Source of the DNA: RGIG995 sp045543655
Lineage (GTDB): Bacteria > Bacillota > Clostridia > Oscillospirales > UBA644
Length of the DNA stretch: 64,000 nt
Assembly: GCA_045543655.1 (NCBI GenBank)
Contig: JAZPXN010000056.1
Coordinates: 1-64,000, forward strand
Direction of reading: 5' to 3'
The notes under the pieces: generated by a model
Told to the model about the DNA's origin: nothing
Database searches by the model: none
Seen by the model: only the letters and a program-made list of their open reading frames with translations
Translations under genes and position numbers: made by a program
In this document: piece after piece, positions 51,707 to 60,503 of the stretch
Layout: the number at the start of each line of letters is the position of its first letter
Numbering within the stretch: position 1 is the first letter of the stretch

Positions 51707-52588
51707 ATGGCAAAATGCGTTTCCTGCGGGACGGAAGGGCCTTTCGTCCGGGTGGATGACCGGGGTCTTTGCTTCATCTGCCGGAAAAAACAGGCCGCGC
51801 CGGAGCCGCCGGCACCCCGCACCCCCACCGTCACGGCCCGGGATCTGGATCCCGAGGCGGTGCTTTTGCGGTATTTGACCACCGCCCACGATACCTACCC
51901 CTCCGAATATCACGTGGTGGATTATTATCTGGCGGAATTCGAATGTATGCTGGATGCCGTTCCGTCCGTACCCATCGAGCGGATTCCCTGCGACGCCCCC
52001 GGAGGTTCGCCGGAATGCGTGATTCTGAAGAGCCTGGACGGCTGCAATCTTGCTCAATGCGGCAATTTCGTGGCCATCGATACCGAGACCTCCAGCCTGG
52101 GGACGTCGGCGGAGATTATTGAGGTGTCCGCCGTGCGCTTTGAGAAGTTTCGTCCCGTGGCGGTCTTCGAAACCCTGTGCAGGCCTTACGGCCGGATCTC
52201 CCCGGAGGCCACCGCCGTCAACGGCATTTCCAACGAGGACGTAAAAAACGCGCCCCGGTTTGCGGAGATCATTCCCGCCCTGGACGATTTTACCGACCGT
52301 CTGCCTCTGGTGGCTCACAACGCCCCCTTCGACCTGCGGATGCTGGCGTCGGAGGGATTTCCCACCGCGGGGCGGCAGGTGTTCGATACGCTGTCCATCG
52401 CCCGGAAGATCTTGCGGGACCGGCAGGGCAACAAGCTGCCCGGCTATAAGCTTTCCGAGGCCTGCAAATACTGCGCCGTTCTCTTTTCCGGCGCCCATAG
52501 GGCCACCGCCGATTCCTTTGCCTGCGGTCTTCTTTTCCTGGAATTGGTCAAGCGCCGCTTCGGCCGCACCAACCTGCTTTCGGATTGA
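51707..52588 (+). CDS. DnaQ-like 3'-5' exonuclease with N-terminal zinc finger
   Basis: 293 residues. An N-terminal zinc finger (CVSCGTEG and LCFICRKK, residues 4-26), a linker with a helical part, then a DEDDh exonuclease (about 118-285): FVAIDTETSSLGTSAEIIEV, VNGISNEDVKNAPRF, VAHNAPFDLRML and AHRATADSFA. It would degrade single-stranded DNA or RNA ends; the zinc finger may bind nucleic acid or a partner. Downstream of the ABC gene, probably the same transcript. Confidence 0.88.
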   Translation: MAKCVSCGTEGPFVRVDDRGLCFICRKKQAAPEPPAPRTPTVTARDLDPEAVLLRYLTTAHDTYPSEYHVVDYYLAEFECMLDAVPSVPIERIPCDAPGGSPECVILKSLDGCNLAQCGNFVAIDTETSSLGTSAEIIEVSAVRFEKFRPVAVFETLCRPYGRISPEATAVNGISNEDVKNAPRFAEIIPALDDFTDRLPLVAHNAPFDLRMLASEGFPTAGRQVFDTLSIARKILRDRQGNKLPGYKLSEACKYCAVLFSGAHRATADSFACGLLFLELVKRRFGRTNLLSD

Positions 52589-52630
52589 CGCCCGAAAAAT
52601 GGCTATTTCGTGAACAATGCTTCCCTCCCC

Positions 52631-52659
52631 TTGACATTGGGGCAGAAATGGAGTATAAT
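52631..52659 (+). promoter_or_regulatory. Promoter of the structured ncRNA
   Basis: TTGACA at 52631-52636, 17 nt, TATAAT at 52654-52659: a perfect consensus with no gene behind it. Confidence 0.85.
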
Positions 52660-52665
52660 ATCCGT

Positions 52666-52846
52666 AGGGAAAGAAAGGGCTATCCAAACGCACGGTCCGA
52701 GGAGTCTCCGCCCGCAAAGCTTTCTTCCCCCGCCACTTACTCCTTGTGATGTTTGTTGTGTGTTTGGGTGTTTATGGTTGCCTCTTCTGTTGCAGTTGAG
52801 GCAATCGTATCACCCACCTGCTCTCCGCCGCTAAGGCGGTTTTTTT
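52666..52846 (+). ncRNA. Structured non-coding RNA of ~180 nt, class unknown
   Basis: It runs from a consensus promoter to an intrinsic terminator (CCGCC, GCTAA, GGCGG, seven T at 52825-52846). Two long stems fold inside it. The 5' stem GGGAAAGAAAG (52667-52677) pairs with CTTTCTTCCC (52720-52729) with one bulge. A 12-bp stem, 52773-52784 with 52798-52809, is extended by GGGTG/CACCC (52766-52770, 52811-52815). No RBS-led frame. Its size fits 6S RNA, but the fold seen does not join the two ends. Not tmRNA, SRP RNA or RNase P. Confidence 0.65.
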
Positions 52847-52862
52847 GTCCCGTTTTTTTGAG

Positions 52863-52891
52863 CCGACACAAGATCTTGTGCCGGATTTTTT
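52863..52891 (+). terminator. Second terminator with NrdR-like palindrome
   Basis: CCG-A-CACAAGATCTTGTG-C-CGG followed by ATTTTTT. The stem is itself a CACAAGAT-type palindrome resembling the NrdR boxes downstream. Confidence 0.65.
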
Positions 52892-53024
52892 CGTCTTCGG
52901 GGCATACCAAAACGGTATACAATATCCGAAAAATCCGTAAAAATCAAGAAAAATCAAGAATTCGCTTTTAAGCGGAGACCCATTTTAGGGACTGCGGTCT
53001 AATTGTGTCTTTTTGGCAAAATCG

Positions 53025-53074
53025 CACAAGATATTGTGTTTCCCCCTTGACAATCACACAAGATGTGGTATAAT
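53025..53074 (+). promoter_or_regulatory. nrdDG promoter with paired NrdR boxes
   Basis: TTGACA at 53047-53052 and TATAAT at 53069-53074 (16 nt). Two NrdR-like boxes, CACAAGATATTGTG (53025-53038) and CACAAGATGTGG (53057-53068), start exactly 32 bp apart, three helical turns, as NrdR tetramers require. The second lies between -35 and -10, so binding would block transcription. Confidence 0.8.
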
Positions 53075-53151
53075 AGTAATGCGCCTCTTCGGCAAGTATC
53101 GCAAAAAAAACATTTACATATACGAATTGAAAGCAGAAACGAGGGAAAAAC

Positions 53152-55326
53152 ATGAAAGTTATTAAACGTAACGGCTCGGAAGTGGTCTTCGATATTACCA
53201 AGATCATCACCGCCATCACCAAGGCAAACGATGCGGTGGAAGAAGAAGCCCGCATGACGCCCATGCAGATCAAGCGTATCGCCGAAGCGGTGGAGCTGAA
53301 CTGTATCCGCATGAACCGCGCCCCCGGCGTGGAAGAGATCCAGGATCTGGTGGAAAGCCAGATTATGGCCCACGGCGCCTACGAGGTGGCCAAGAAGTAT
53401 ATCACCTATCGGTATACCCGGAACCTGGTCCGGAAATCCAACACCACCGACGAGCGCATTTTGAGCCTTATCGAATGCTGCAACGAAGAAGCCAAGCAGG
53501 AGAACGCCAACAAGAACCCCACCGTCAACAGCGTCCAGCGGGACTATATGGCCGGGGAAGTGAGCCGGGACCTGACCGAGCGTCTGCTGCTGCCCAAGGA
53601 GATCGTTGACGCCCATCGGGAAGGCATCATCCATTTCCACGACGCGGACTATTACGCTCAGCATATGCATAACTGCGATCTGGTCAATCTGGAGGATATG
53701 CTCCAGAACGGCACCGTCATTTCCGGCACCATGATCGAGCGTCCCCATTCCTTCTCCACCGCCTGCAACATCGCCACCCAGATCATCGCCCAGGTGGCCA
53801 GCAATCAGTACGGCGGTCAGTCCATTTCTCTGACCCATCTTGCGCCCTTCGTGCAGGTCAGCCGGGAAAAGCTCCAGAAGGCTCTGGCCGACGAGCTGGC
53901 AGAGGCAGGTGTTGCCGTAACCGACGACCAGTTCTCCAAGATGGTGGAGAACCGTCTGCGGGAAGAGATCCGCAGAGGGGTTCAGACCATCCAGTATCAG
54001 GTCGTTACCCTATTGACCACCAACGGTCAAGCCCCCTTCGTCACCGTCTTCATGTATCTGGGCGAGGCGAAGAACGAGCAGGAAAAGAAGGACCTTGCTA
54101 TTATTATTGAGGAGACCCTCCTTCAGCGCTATCAGGGCGTGAAGAACGAGGACGGCGTTTACGTCACCCCCGCCTTCCCCAAGCTGTTCTACGTGCTGGA
54201 AGAGCAGAATATCCATCCCGATTCTCCCTACTATTACCTGACCGAGCTTTCTGCAAAATGCACCGCCAAGCGGATGGTTCCCGACTACATCTCCGAAAAG
54301 AAAATGCTGGAGCTGAAGATCGACAAAAACGGGGACGGCCATTGCTATACCTGCATGGGCTGCCGGTCCTTCCTTACCCCCTACGTGGATGAAAACGGGA
54401 AGCCCAAGTATTACGGCCGCTTCAATCAGGGCGTCGTTACCATCAATCTGGTGGACGTGGCTCTGTCCTCCGGCGGAAACGTGGAAAAATTCTGGAAGAT
54501 CTTCGACGAGCGTCTGGAGCTGTGCCATCAGGCCCTGCTCTGCCGTCACGAGCGCTTGAAGGGAACTCTGTCCGACGCCGCCCCCATCCTCTGGCAGTAC
54601 GGCGCGCTGGCCCGTCTGAAGAAGGGCGAGCCCATCGATAAACTGCTTTACGGCGGTTATTCCACCATTTCTCTGGGCTACGCCGGTCTTTACGAATGCG
54701 TCAAATATATGACCGGAAAATCCCACACCGATCCCTCCGCCACCCCCTCCGCTCTGGAGGACATGCAGCACATGAACGACGCCTGCAAGGGTTGGAAGGA
54801 GCAGCATCATATTGATTTCAGTCTTTACGGTACGCCCCTCGAATCCACTACCTACAAGTTCGCCAAGTGCCTGCAGAAGCGGTTCGGCGTGGTGGAAGGC
54901 ATCAACGATAAGGGATATATTACCAACAGCTACCACATCCACGTTACCGAAGAGATCGACGCCTTCTCCAAGCTGGCCTTCGAGGCTCAGTTCCAGGCTC
55001 TGTCTCCCGGCGGCGCCATCAGCTACGTGGAAGTTCCCGACATGCAGAATAATCTGGAAGCGGTCATGCAGGTCATCCGGTTTATCTACGATAACATCAT
55101 GTACGCCGAGTTGAACACCAAGTCCGACTATTGCCAGTGCTGTGGCTGGGACGGGGAGATCTCCATTGAGGAAGAAGACGGAAAACTGATTTGGAAGTGC
55201 CCCAAGTGCGGCAATACCGATCAGTCCAAGATGAACGTCGCCCGCCGTACCTGCGGTTATATCGGCACTCAGTATTGGAACCAGGGCCGTACCCAGGAAA
55301 TCAAGGAACGGGTTCTGCACCTGTAA
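53152..55326 (+). CDS. nrdD: Anaerobic ribonucleoside-triphosphate reductase NrdD
   Basis: 724 residues. An N-terminal ATP-cone (1-90: MKVIKRNGSEVVFD) senses dATP/ATP. The catalytic barrel has HFHDADYYAQHMHNCDLVNL and YTCMGCRSFL. A C-terminal Cys4 zinc site (CQCCGW and CPKCGN) precedes the glycyl-radical loop RRTCGYIGTQYWNQGR (Gly about 702). Reduces NTPs to dNTPs without oxygen; the radical is installed by NrdG 6 nt downstream. RBS GAGGG. Confidence 0.98.
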   Translation: MKVIKRNGSEVVFDITKIITAITKANDAVEEEARMTPMQIKRIAEAVELNCIRMNRAPGVEEIQDLVESQIMAHGAYEVAKKYITYRYTRNLVRKSNTTDERILSLIECCNEEAKQENANKNPTVNSVQRDYMAGEVSRDLTERLLLPKEIVDAHREGIIHFHDADYYAQHMHNCDLVNLEDMLQNGTVISGTMIERPHSFSTACNIATQIIAQVASNQYGGQSISLTHLAPFVQVSREKLQKALADELAEAGVAVTDDQFSKMVENRLREEIRRGVQTIQYQVVTLLTTNGQAPFVTVFMYLGEAKNEQEKKDLAIIIEETLLQRYQGVKNEDGVYVTPAFPKLFYVLEEQNIHPDSPYYYLTELSAKCTAKRMVPDYISEKKMLELKIDKNGDGHCYTCMGCRSFLTPYVDENGKPKYYGRFNQGVVTINLVDVALSSGGNVEKFWKIFDERLELCHQALLCRHERLKGTLSDAAPILWQYGALARLKKGEPIDKLLYGGYSTISLGYAGLYECVKYMTGKSHTDPSATPSALEDMQHMNDACKGWKEQHHIDFSLYGTPLESTTYKFAKCLQKRFGVVEGINDKGYITNSYHIHVTEEIDAFSKLAFEAQFQALSPGGAISYVEVPDMQNNLEAVMQVIRFIYDNIMYAELNTKSDYCQCCGWDGEISIEEEDGKLIWKCPKCGNTDQSKMNVARRTCGYIGTQYWNQGRTQEIKERVLHL

Positions 55327-55332
55327 GATATC

Positions 55333-55872
55333 ATGAATTACTGTAATATCAAATATTGCGACATTGCCAACGGCGAGGGGGTGCGCACCACCCTCTTCGT
55401 CTCGGGCTGCACCAACCATTGCGAGGAGTGCTTTCAGCCCGAAACCTGGGATTTCAATTACGGCGATCCCTTCACCGTCACCCAGGAAAACGCCATCTGT
55501 AAGTCGCTGGAACCCTACTATATCAACGGTTTGACCCTCCTGGGAGGGGAACCCTTCGAGCCGGAGAATCAGCGGGCGCTGGTTCCCTTCCTGAAGCGGA
55601 TCCGCCGGGAATTCCCGGAAAAGACCGTTTGGTGCTTTACCGGCTTTACGCTGGACAAAGAGCTGCTTCGGGACGGCTCCCATCCCCGGTGCGAGGTCAC
55701 GGACGAAATGCTGTCCATGATCGACGTGCTGGTGGACGGGCGTTACGTCAAGGCTCTGAAGGATATTTCCCTCCGCTTCCGCGGCTCCTCCAATCAGCGG
55801 ATCATCGATCTGAACGAGACCCGCGCCGCCGGAGAGATCGTCCTTTGGGACGACGGCCGGGGGAAAAAATAA
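55333..55872 (+). CDS. nrdG: Anaerobic RNR-activating radical-SAM protein NrdG
   Basis: 179 residues. The 4Fe-4S motif CTNHCEECF (CxxxCxxC) at about residue 26, the SAM-binding LTLLGGEPFEPEN, and GVRTTLFVSGC. It uses SAM to generate the glycyl radical on NrdD. Six nt after nrdD, in the same operon. Confidence 0.97.
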   Translation: MNYCNIKYCDIANGEGVRTTLFVSGCTNHCEECFQPETWDFNYGDPFTVTQENAICKSLEPYYINGLTLLGGEPFEPENQRALVPFLKRIRREFPEKTVWCFTGFTLDKELLRDGSHPRCEVTDEMLSMIDVLVDGRYVKALKDISLRFRGSSNQRIIDLNETRAAGEIVLWDDGRGKK

Positions 55873-55890
55873 CAAATCAACGGAGGCATT

Positions 55891-56664
55891 ATGAAACTCT
55901 TTCGCTATCTCCTCGGTCGGCAGTGCATGCTTTGCGGAGAAACCGTAGATCCGGTGATTTCCCGCGGAATCTGCACCGCCTGTGAGGATCGGATTGCAGA
56001 AGAGCGTCTTTTGATCCCTTCCGGTGAAAATCGCAATACCGTTGCAATCTATTATTATGAAGACCCTGTCCGTCGGGGTCTTCATCGTTTTAAATACCGG
56101 GGACGGATCGAATGGGGTTGGTTTTGCGGAAAAGTGCTGGCGGAGCGCTACCGGGAACGGGGCGAAGCGGCCGACCTGATCACCTGCGTGCCCCGGGCTG
56201 GGGACGGACTTCCCCGGCTTTATAACCAAAGCGCCGTACTGGGGCGCCGTATGGCAAAATCTTTGGGGTTGCCCTTCGATCCCCATCTTCTGTCCAAGCG
56301 GAGGGGAATGCGGCGACAATTGGAATGCCCCACGCCCACCGCCCGGCAGGAAAATGCGAAGAAGGCCTTCCGCATGGGGAAATCGAAACGCCCTTTGGAG
56401 GGGTTGCGGATCATTTTGGTGGACGATCTGTATACCACCGGAGCCACGGCAAACGCCTGCTGCAAATTACTGACCAAGGCCGGCGCCGCCAAGGTCACGG
56501 TCTATACCGCCTGCCGGGTCCGTCCCTACAACGGCCGCAAGCTGGTGATCCATTACGACCGCGTCCACGTCCACGAGGAGATCACCGACCCCACGCCCTA
56601 CTACCACCGCGTTTTCCGCCGCCGCAACAAAGATTCCCGTAAAAAAACGGAGTACGAAGAATGA
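55891..56664 (+). CDS. ComF-family phosphoribosyltransferase-like protein
   Basis: 257 residues. An N-terminal Cys4 finger (CMLCGETVD and CTACED), then a PRTase domain with the PRPP loop IILVDDLYTTGATANAC. Similar to ComF/GntX, which take part in DNA uptake in naturally competent bacteria, though most members are uncharacterised. 18 nt after nrdG with GGAGG, so co-transcribed. Its last codons form the left arm of the terminator. Confidence 0.87.
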   Translation: MKLFRYLLGRQCMLCGETVDPVISRGICTACEDRIAEERLLIPSGENRNTVAIYYYEDPVRRGLHRFKYRGRIEWGWFCGKVLAERYRERGEAADLITCVPRAGDGLPRLYNQSAVLGRRMAKSLGLPFDPHLLSKRRGMRRQLECPTPTARQENAKKAFRMGKSKRPLEGLRIILVDDLYTTGATANACCKLLTKAGAAKVTVYTACRVRPYNGRKLVIHYDRVHVHEEITDPTPYYHRVFRRRNKDSRKKTEYEE

Positions 56665-56681
56665 TTCGTACTCCGTTTTTT
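56647..56681. terminator. Bidirectional terminator between comF-like and mreB-like genes
   Basis: ACGGAGTACGAA and TTCGTACTCCGT (56647-56676) flanked by A7 on the left and T-rich on the right, so it can serve both convergent genes. Confidence 0.85.
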
Positions 56682-56688
56682 ATTGAAA

Positions 56689-57714
56689 TTACAAAAACCG
56701 TTTTTCGGGGAAGTTGACCTTGGCGTCCCGGAGAGAGTCGATGCGCTCCAGGGCGATGCCGGTGCCTTTGACCACGCAGCAGACGGCGTCTTCTTCCGTG
56801 TGGACGGGGATCCCGATGCGGGAGGAGATCATCTGGTCGAAGCCGTAGATCAATCCACCGCCTCCGGTGAGGCTGATGCCGCTTTCGGCAATATCGGAGA
56901 TCAGCTCCGGCGCCGTCTTGGACAATACGTCGTGCACCGCTTCCACGATGCTCTTGGCGGGCTCCAGCAAGGCGGACATAACTTCGGGGGAAGAGATGGT
57001 GACCTCCTTGGGAAGACCGGTGGTTACGCACCGTCCCCGGACGGTCATGGTCAGCTTTTCGGGCCGGGGAGAGAGACAGCCGATCTTGATCTTGATATCC
57101 TCGGCCGTCCGCTGGCCGATGATGACGTTATGCTCTCTGCGGACGTACCGCACGATGGCGTCGTCGAACTTATCGCCCCCGCATTTCACCGATTCGGAGA
57201 CGACCACGTCGTTCAGGGAGATCACCGCCACGTCGGCAGTACCGCCCCCGATATCGATGACCATCACGCCCCGGGGCTTGGAAATATCGATGCCTGCCCC
57301 CAGTGCGGCGGCCATGGGCTCTTCGATCAATTCCACCCAGCGGGCCCCGGCGTACCGGGTCGCATCCCGTACCGCCCGTTCCTCCACCTCGTTGATGCGG
57401 GAGGGGACGCAGACGATAACGTTGGGCTTGATCAGAGACCGGCCGTTGGCCTTGCGGATAAAATAGCGGAGCATTTTTTCCGTGGTTTCGTAATCGGAAA
57501 TGACCCCGTCCTGCAACGGGCGGAGGGTGACGATATTATCCGGGGTGCGGCCCAGCATATCCAGCGCTTCCTGCCCCACCTTCAGCACCCGGCCGGTATC
57601 CCGGTCGAGAGAAACCACCGAGGGCTCCCGCAAAACGATGCCTTTGCCCTTGACGTAGATCAGCACCGTGGCGGTGCCGAGGTCAATGCCGATGTCTTTC
57701 GTGAAAAATCCCAT
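56689..57714 (-). CDS. mreB: MreB/Mbl-family cell-shape actin
   Basis: 341 residues. Actin-fold nucleotide motifs: IGIDLGTATVLIYVKG (phosphate 1), VIDIGGGTADVAVISL (phosphate 2) and SGISLTGGGGLIYGFD (adenosine). It assembles membrane-associated filaments that guide wall synthesis. It stands alone without mreC/mreD, so it may be the Mbl/MreBH type. ATG 57714 with GGAG at 6 nt was preferred to an in-frame TTG at 57732. Confidence 0.93.
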   Translation of the reverse strand: MGFFTKDIGIDLGTATVLIYVKGKGIVLREPSVVSLDRDTGRVLKVGQEALDMLGRTPDNIVTLRPLQDGVISDYETTEKMLRYFIRKANGRSLIKPNVIVCVPSRINEVEERAVRDATRYAGARWVELIEEPMAAALGAGIDISKPRGVMVIDIGGGTADVAVISLNDVVVSESVKCGGDKFDDAIVRYVRREHNVIIGQRTAEDIKIKIGCLSPRPEKLTMTVRGRCVTTGLPKEVTISSPEVMSALLEPAKSIVEAVHDVLSKTAPELISDIAESGISLTGGGGLIYGFDQMISSRIGIPVHTEEDAVCCVVKGTGIALERIDSLRDAKVNFPEKRFL

Positions 57715-57765
57715 GTTTGCTCCATTCTTCAAAAACGTTTGCGTCCGTTCTGTGTTTCACCCTAT

Positions 57766-57794
57766 ATTATATAATATTTCTCGCATCTTGTCAA
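57766..57794 (-). promoter_or_regulatory. Promoter of the mreB-like gene
   Basis: Minus strand: TTGACA (57794-57789), 17 nt, TATAAT (57771-57766). Confidence 0.9.
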
Positions 57795-57864
57795 GTCCGG
57801 CGACAAAAAAACTTTTCCCTCGTCCTTTTGCGTCGGGGAAACCCGTAAATATTTGTAAAATTCC

Positions 57865-57893
57865 TTGACAATCCCCGGAAAAACCGTTATAAT
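57865..57893 (+). promoter_or_regulatory. Promoter of the GNAT_C gene
   Basis: TTGACA at 57865-57870, 17 nt, TATAAT at 57888-57893; divergent from the mreB promoter. Confidence 0.9.
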
Positions 57894-57927
57894 AGAACAA
57901 AAAAAAGACCCTTCGGAGGATTTTGTT

Positions 57928-58722
57928 ATGGCTATGGAATTTTTTATCAACGAGATTCTGGACGACGAAGAAGGTAAGGAATTGCTCCGAACCGATAAAG
58001 AACGGGCGGCAAAGGGGAAGGCCATTGCCGACGAATACGCGGTCAGCCGCAAAAAGCCCCCCATGGAGGACGATATTCTGCCCCTGTTCGTGCTGGCGCA
58101 TCTGGCGGATTATACCCGGAAGGAGCAGGAGGCCCTGGGCATCCCCCACGAAATTACCGTGGCGTCCCTGCGGGACGTGAATCTGTGGATCGGAAATTAC
58201 CGCAACGTCCACGGGAAATTCGGCGTGATGGAATTCGATTGGCTTCTGTATCATTGGAGAAGCGAGATCTTCCGCATCGGCCGACTCCAGTTCCGCCCCC
58301 TGAAGGCGCGGGAATCTACCCCCTCCGGGGAATACGAGCTGGAGGTTCATATTCCTCAGGGCGAGCCCCTCAAGCCCGAAGCCTGCCTTGATTCCTTTGA
58401 GCGCGCCAAGGAATTCATGGCGAAGATCTATCCGGAAAAGAAATTCGATTATTTCGTCTGCTCTTCCTGGCTTCTGTCTCCCCATCTGGCCAATTTCCTG
58501 CCCGAGGACGGAAACACAGTCCGGTTCATGCGGATGTGGACGATTCATTCTCTGGCCGAGACACAAAGCAACGCCGTTACCTCCCGAATTCTTCGCATGG
58601 GCATGAAGCGGGAGGAGCTGACCGCAGATACCCCCGCCGTCACCTCTATGCAGAAGGCGCTGAAGGAGTATCTTCTTGCCGGCGGAGACTTCCGGGACGG
58701 CCGCGGTTACCGCAAGGCGTGA
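57928..58722 (+). CDS. Acyltransferase-domain (GNAT_C-like) protein
   Basis: 264 residues, of the type annotated 'acyltransferase domain-containing'. Characteristic segments: ASLRDVNLWIGNY, FDWLLYHWRSEIFRIGRLQF, VHIPQGEPLKPEACLDSF and YFVCSSWLLSPHLANFLP. The family pairs an N-terminal helical part with a GNAT-derived C-terminal domain; substrates are unknown. RBS GGAGGA. A terminator follows. Confidence 0.75.
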   Translation: MAMEFFINEILDDEEGKELLRTDKERAAKGKAIADEYAVSRKKPPMEDDILPLFVLAHLADYTRKEQEALGIPHEITVASLRDVNLWIGNYRNVHGKFGVMEFDWLLYHWRSEIFRIGRLQFRPLKARESTPSGEYELEVHIPQGEPLKPEACLDSFERAKEFMAKIYPEKKFDYFVCSSWLLSPHLANFLPEDGNTVRFMRMWTIHSLAETQSNAVTSRILRMGMKREELTADTPAVTSMQKALKEYLLAGGDFRDGRGYRKA

Positions 58723-58762
58723 GCCCCTCTCCGATCCCGGCACTGCTCTTACAACGTAAAAC

Positions 58763-58792
58763 AAGGCACCGGATTTTTCCGGTGCCTTTTTG
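58763..58792 (+). terminator. Terminator after the GNAT_C gene
   Basis: AAGGCACCGGA, loop, TCCGGTGCCTTTTT. Confidence 0.88.
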
Positions 58793-58837
58793 CATTTCAG
58801 TTTAATTTCCGTCCGAAAGGAGAATATGCTTTCGAAT

Positions 58838-59653
58838 TTATCGGATCTCGATCAGGCGGCAGATACCGCGGTAGAGGCCGGGGGTCTCGTAGCAGATCTT
58901 GCCGGTTTCGGAGGGGGACTCCAATTCCATATGAGAGTGGCCGGTGAAGCTTGCTACCACCAGCGGATGGGTCATGACGTCGTGGCGCATGGCAACGCTC
59001 CGCTCCAGATCCTCCTTGGTGATGGGCTTCATGTGTTCGGTCCAGAGCTCGGTGGAGTCGAAGTACCCCGTCCGCATGGGGTCGTGACCGAAGACCAGCA
59101 TGGGAAGTCCCCGGTCGATCTCTTCGTAGAAGCGGCGGACGGTTTCGGCGTTGTAGTAATCCAGAGAGTTGTCCGCGCAGACGATATTCAACCCGTTGAC
59201 GATACGGTTGGAGAAATCCATATCGAATTCCGGGAAGGCCTCCTGCAGCTTTTTCCGGGCTTCCATCCAGTAGCCGTCGGGCTCGTCAAGGGTGATGTGA
59301 CACCGCTTCTGGTGCTCGTGGCCGCCGGGGGTGAACATCATATCGTGGCCGTCGGCAATGCGGTGGAATTCTTCGATGTTCCCCTGGGTCTGGATGTCCA
59401 TTACGTCCCCGGTGCAGACCAGAAGGGCGCCAATCTCTTCTGCCATCCGGATGGCTTCCTCAAAATATTCGCTGGGGGTGTAGGGAGGATATTCCCCTTC
59501 CCTGCGGAAAATTTCCACCCGGCGGGTTTCCAGCTTCACGTGGTCTTCCGTGTCTTTTTCGTTGGTTTTGGCGATGTGAACGTCGGTGATATGCAGAATT
59601 TTGACCGGCTTTTCCAGTCCTACGTTCAGAACGGTATGAATGACTTTTTCCAT
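58838..59653 (-). CDS. Small metallophosphoesterase, paralogue A (altered GNHD motif)
   Basis: 271 residues, cytoplasmic. Calcineurin-like motifs: ILHITDVHIAK, VCTGDVMD, then FTPGGHEHQKR where GNH(D/E) is usual (Asn replaced by Gly), VFGHDPM and ASFTGHSHME. The metal-bridging Asn is lost, but the other His and Asp ligands remain. Third and last in a three-gene operon, 10 nt after its neighbour. The substrate is unknown. Confidence 0.83.
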   Translation of the reverse strand: MEKVIHTVLNVGLEKPVKILHITDVHIAKTNEKDTEDHVKLETRRVEIFRREGEYPPYTPSEYFEEAIRMAEEIGALLVCTGDVMDIQTQGNIEEFHRIADGHDMMFTPGGHEHQKRCHITLDEPDGYWMEARKKLQEAFPEFDMDFSNRIVNGLNIVCADNSLDYYNAETVRRFYEEIDRGLPMLVFGHDPMRTGYFDSTELWTEHMKPITKEDLERSVAMRHDVMTHPLVVASFTGHSHMELESPSETGKICYETPGLYRGICRLIEIR

Positions 59654-59663
59654 AAGATCCTCC

Positions 59664-60488
59664 TCAGAAAATTTCGATCATGCGGCACAGTCCCTTGAAC
59701 AGGCCGGGGGTTACGTAAGAGCGGAAGGACGCGCCTTCCACCTCGGAAGCGGATTGGGAGTGCCAATGGCCCACGAAATAGCCCTTGACCAGGGGGGAGG
59801 ATTTGATCAGATCGATCATTTCGTGACGGATCTTATAATCCTGCTCGGTGAAATAAGGGATCTTGGGATCTTCCCAACAGGTCAGAGCGCCGCAGTTGAT
59901 GGGATCGTGGGAAAAGAGAATCATGGGCAGTCCCTTTTCCAGCTCCAGCTTGAAGCGACGGAGGGTCTCGGCGTTGTAGTGATCCAGGGAATTGTCCAGA
60001 CAGACGATATTCAGGCCGTTGATCACCCGGCTGGAGAGATCCATATCGAACTGGGGGAAGGCGTCTTTCAAGCGCTGACGGGCCCCCTCCCAATAATTGT
60101 CCGGCTCCTCCATGGTCCGTACGCAACGCTTCTGCTGTTCGTGGCCGCCGGGGGTGAACATGCAGTCGTGACCGTCGATGATGCGGTGGAATTCGTCGAT
60201 ATTCGCGTGGGTCTGGATATCGATCACGTCCCCGGTCAACACGAGAAGAGAATCGGTTTCTTCCGCCACCCGGACGGCTTCTTCGAAGTATTCGCTGGGC
60301 GTATAGGGGGGACGGCCTCCCTCCTTGGAGAAGGTTTCCACCCGGGCAACGGCCAGATTCCGGTTATATTCCGAATCCCGCTCGTCGGCAAAGGACAGAT
60401 GCACGTCAGTGATCTGCAGGATGCGGACGGGCTTTTCCAGACCTACCTCCAGGGGGGTATAGATGATGCTTTCCAGTTTCGTTTTCAT
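59664..60488 (-). CDS. Small metallophosphoesterase, paralogue B (altered GNHD motif)
   Basis: 274 residues. ILQITDVHLSF, VLTGDVIDIQ, FTPGGHEQQKR (Asn to Gly), LFSHDPIN and YFVGHWHSQS. It shares the region PYTPSEYFEEAVRVAEETDS with paralogue A, indicating the closest kinship of the three. 15 nt downstream of paralogue C. Confidence 0.83.
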   Translation of the reverse strand: MKTKLESIIYTPLEVGLEKPVRILQITDVHLSFADERDSEYNRNLAVARVETFSKEGGRPPYTPSEYFEEAVRVAEETDSLLVLTGDVIDIQTHANIDEFHRIIDGHDCMFTPGGHEQQKRCVRTMEEPDNYWEGARQRLKDAFPQFDMDLSSRVINGLNIVCLDNSLDHYNAETLRRFKLELEKGLPMILFSHDPINCGALTCWEDPKIPYFTEQDYKIRHEMIDLIKSSPLVKGYFVGHWHSQSASEVEGASFRSYVTPGLFKGLCRMIEIF

Positions 60489-60503
60489 ATCGTCACTCCT
60501 TTT

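Noticed and set aside
49784..52717. A 977-codon minus-strand frame over the ABC and DnaQ genes
   Set aside because: Overlaps two well-supported genes and a terminator; no motif.
52666..52846. Firm call as 6S RNA or a c-di-GMP riboswitch
   Set aside because: Size fits 6S, but the 5' end pairs internally rather than with the 3' end. A CGCAAAGC stretch recalls the GEMM class, but its second conserved half is missing and no gene follows in the same transcript.
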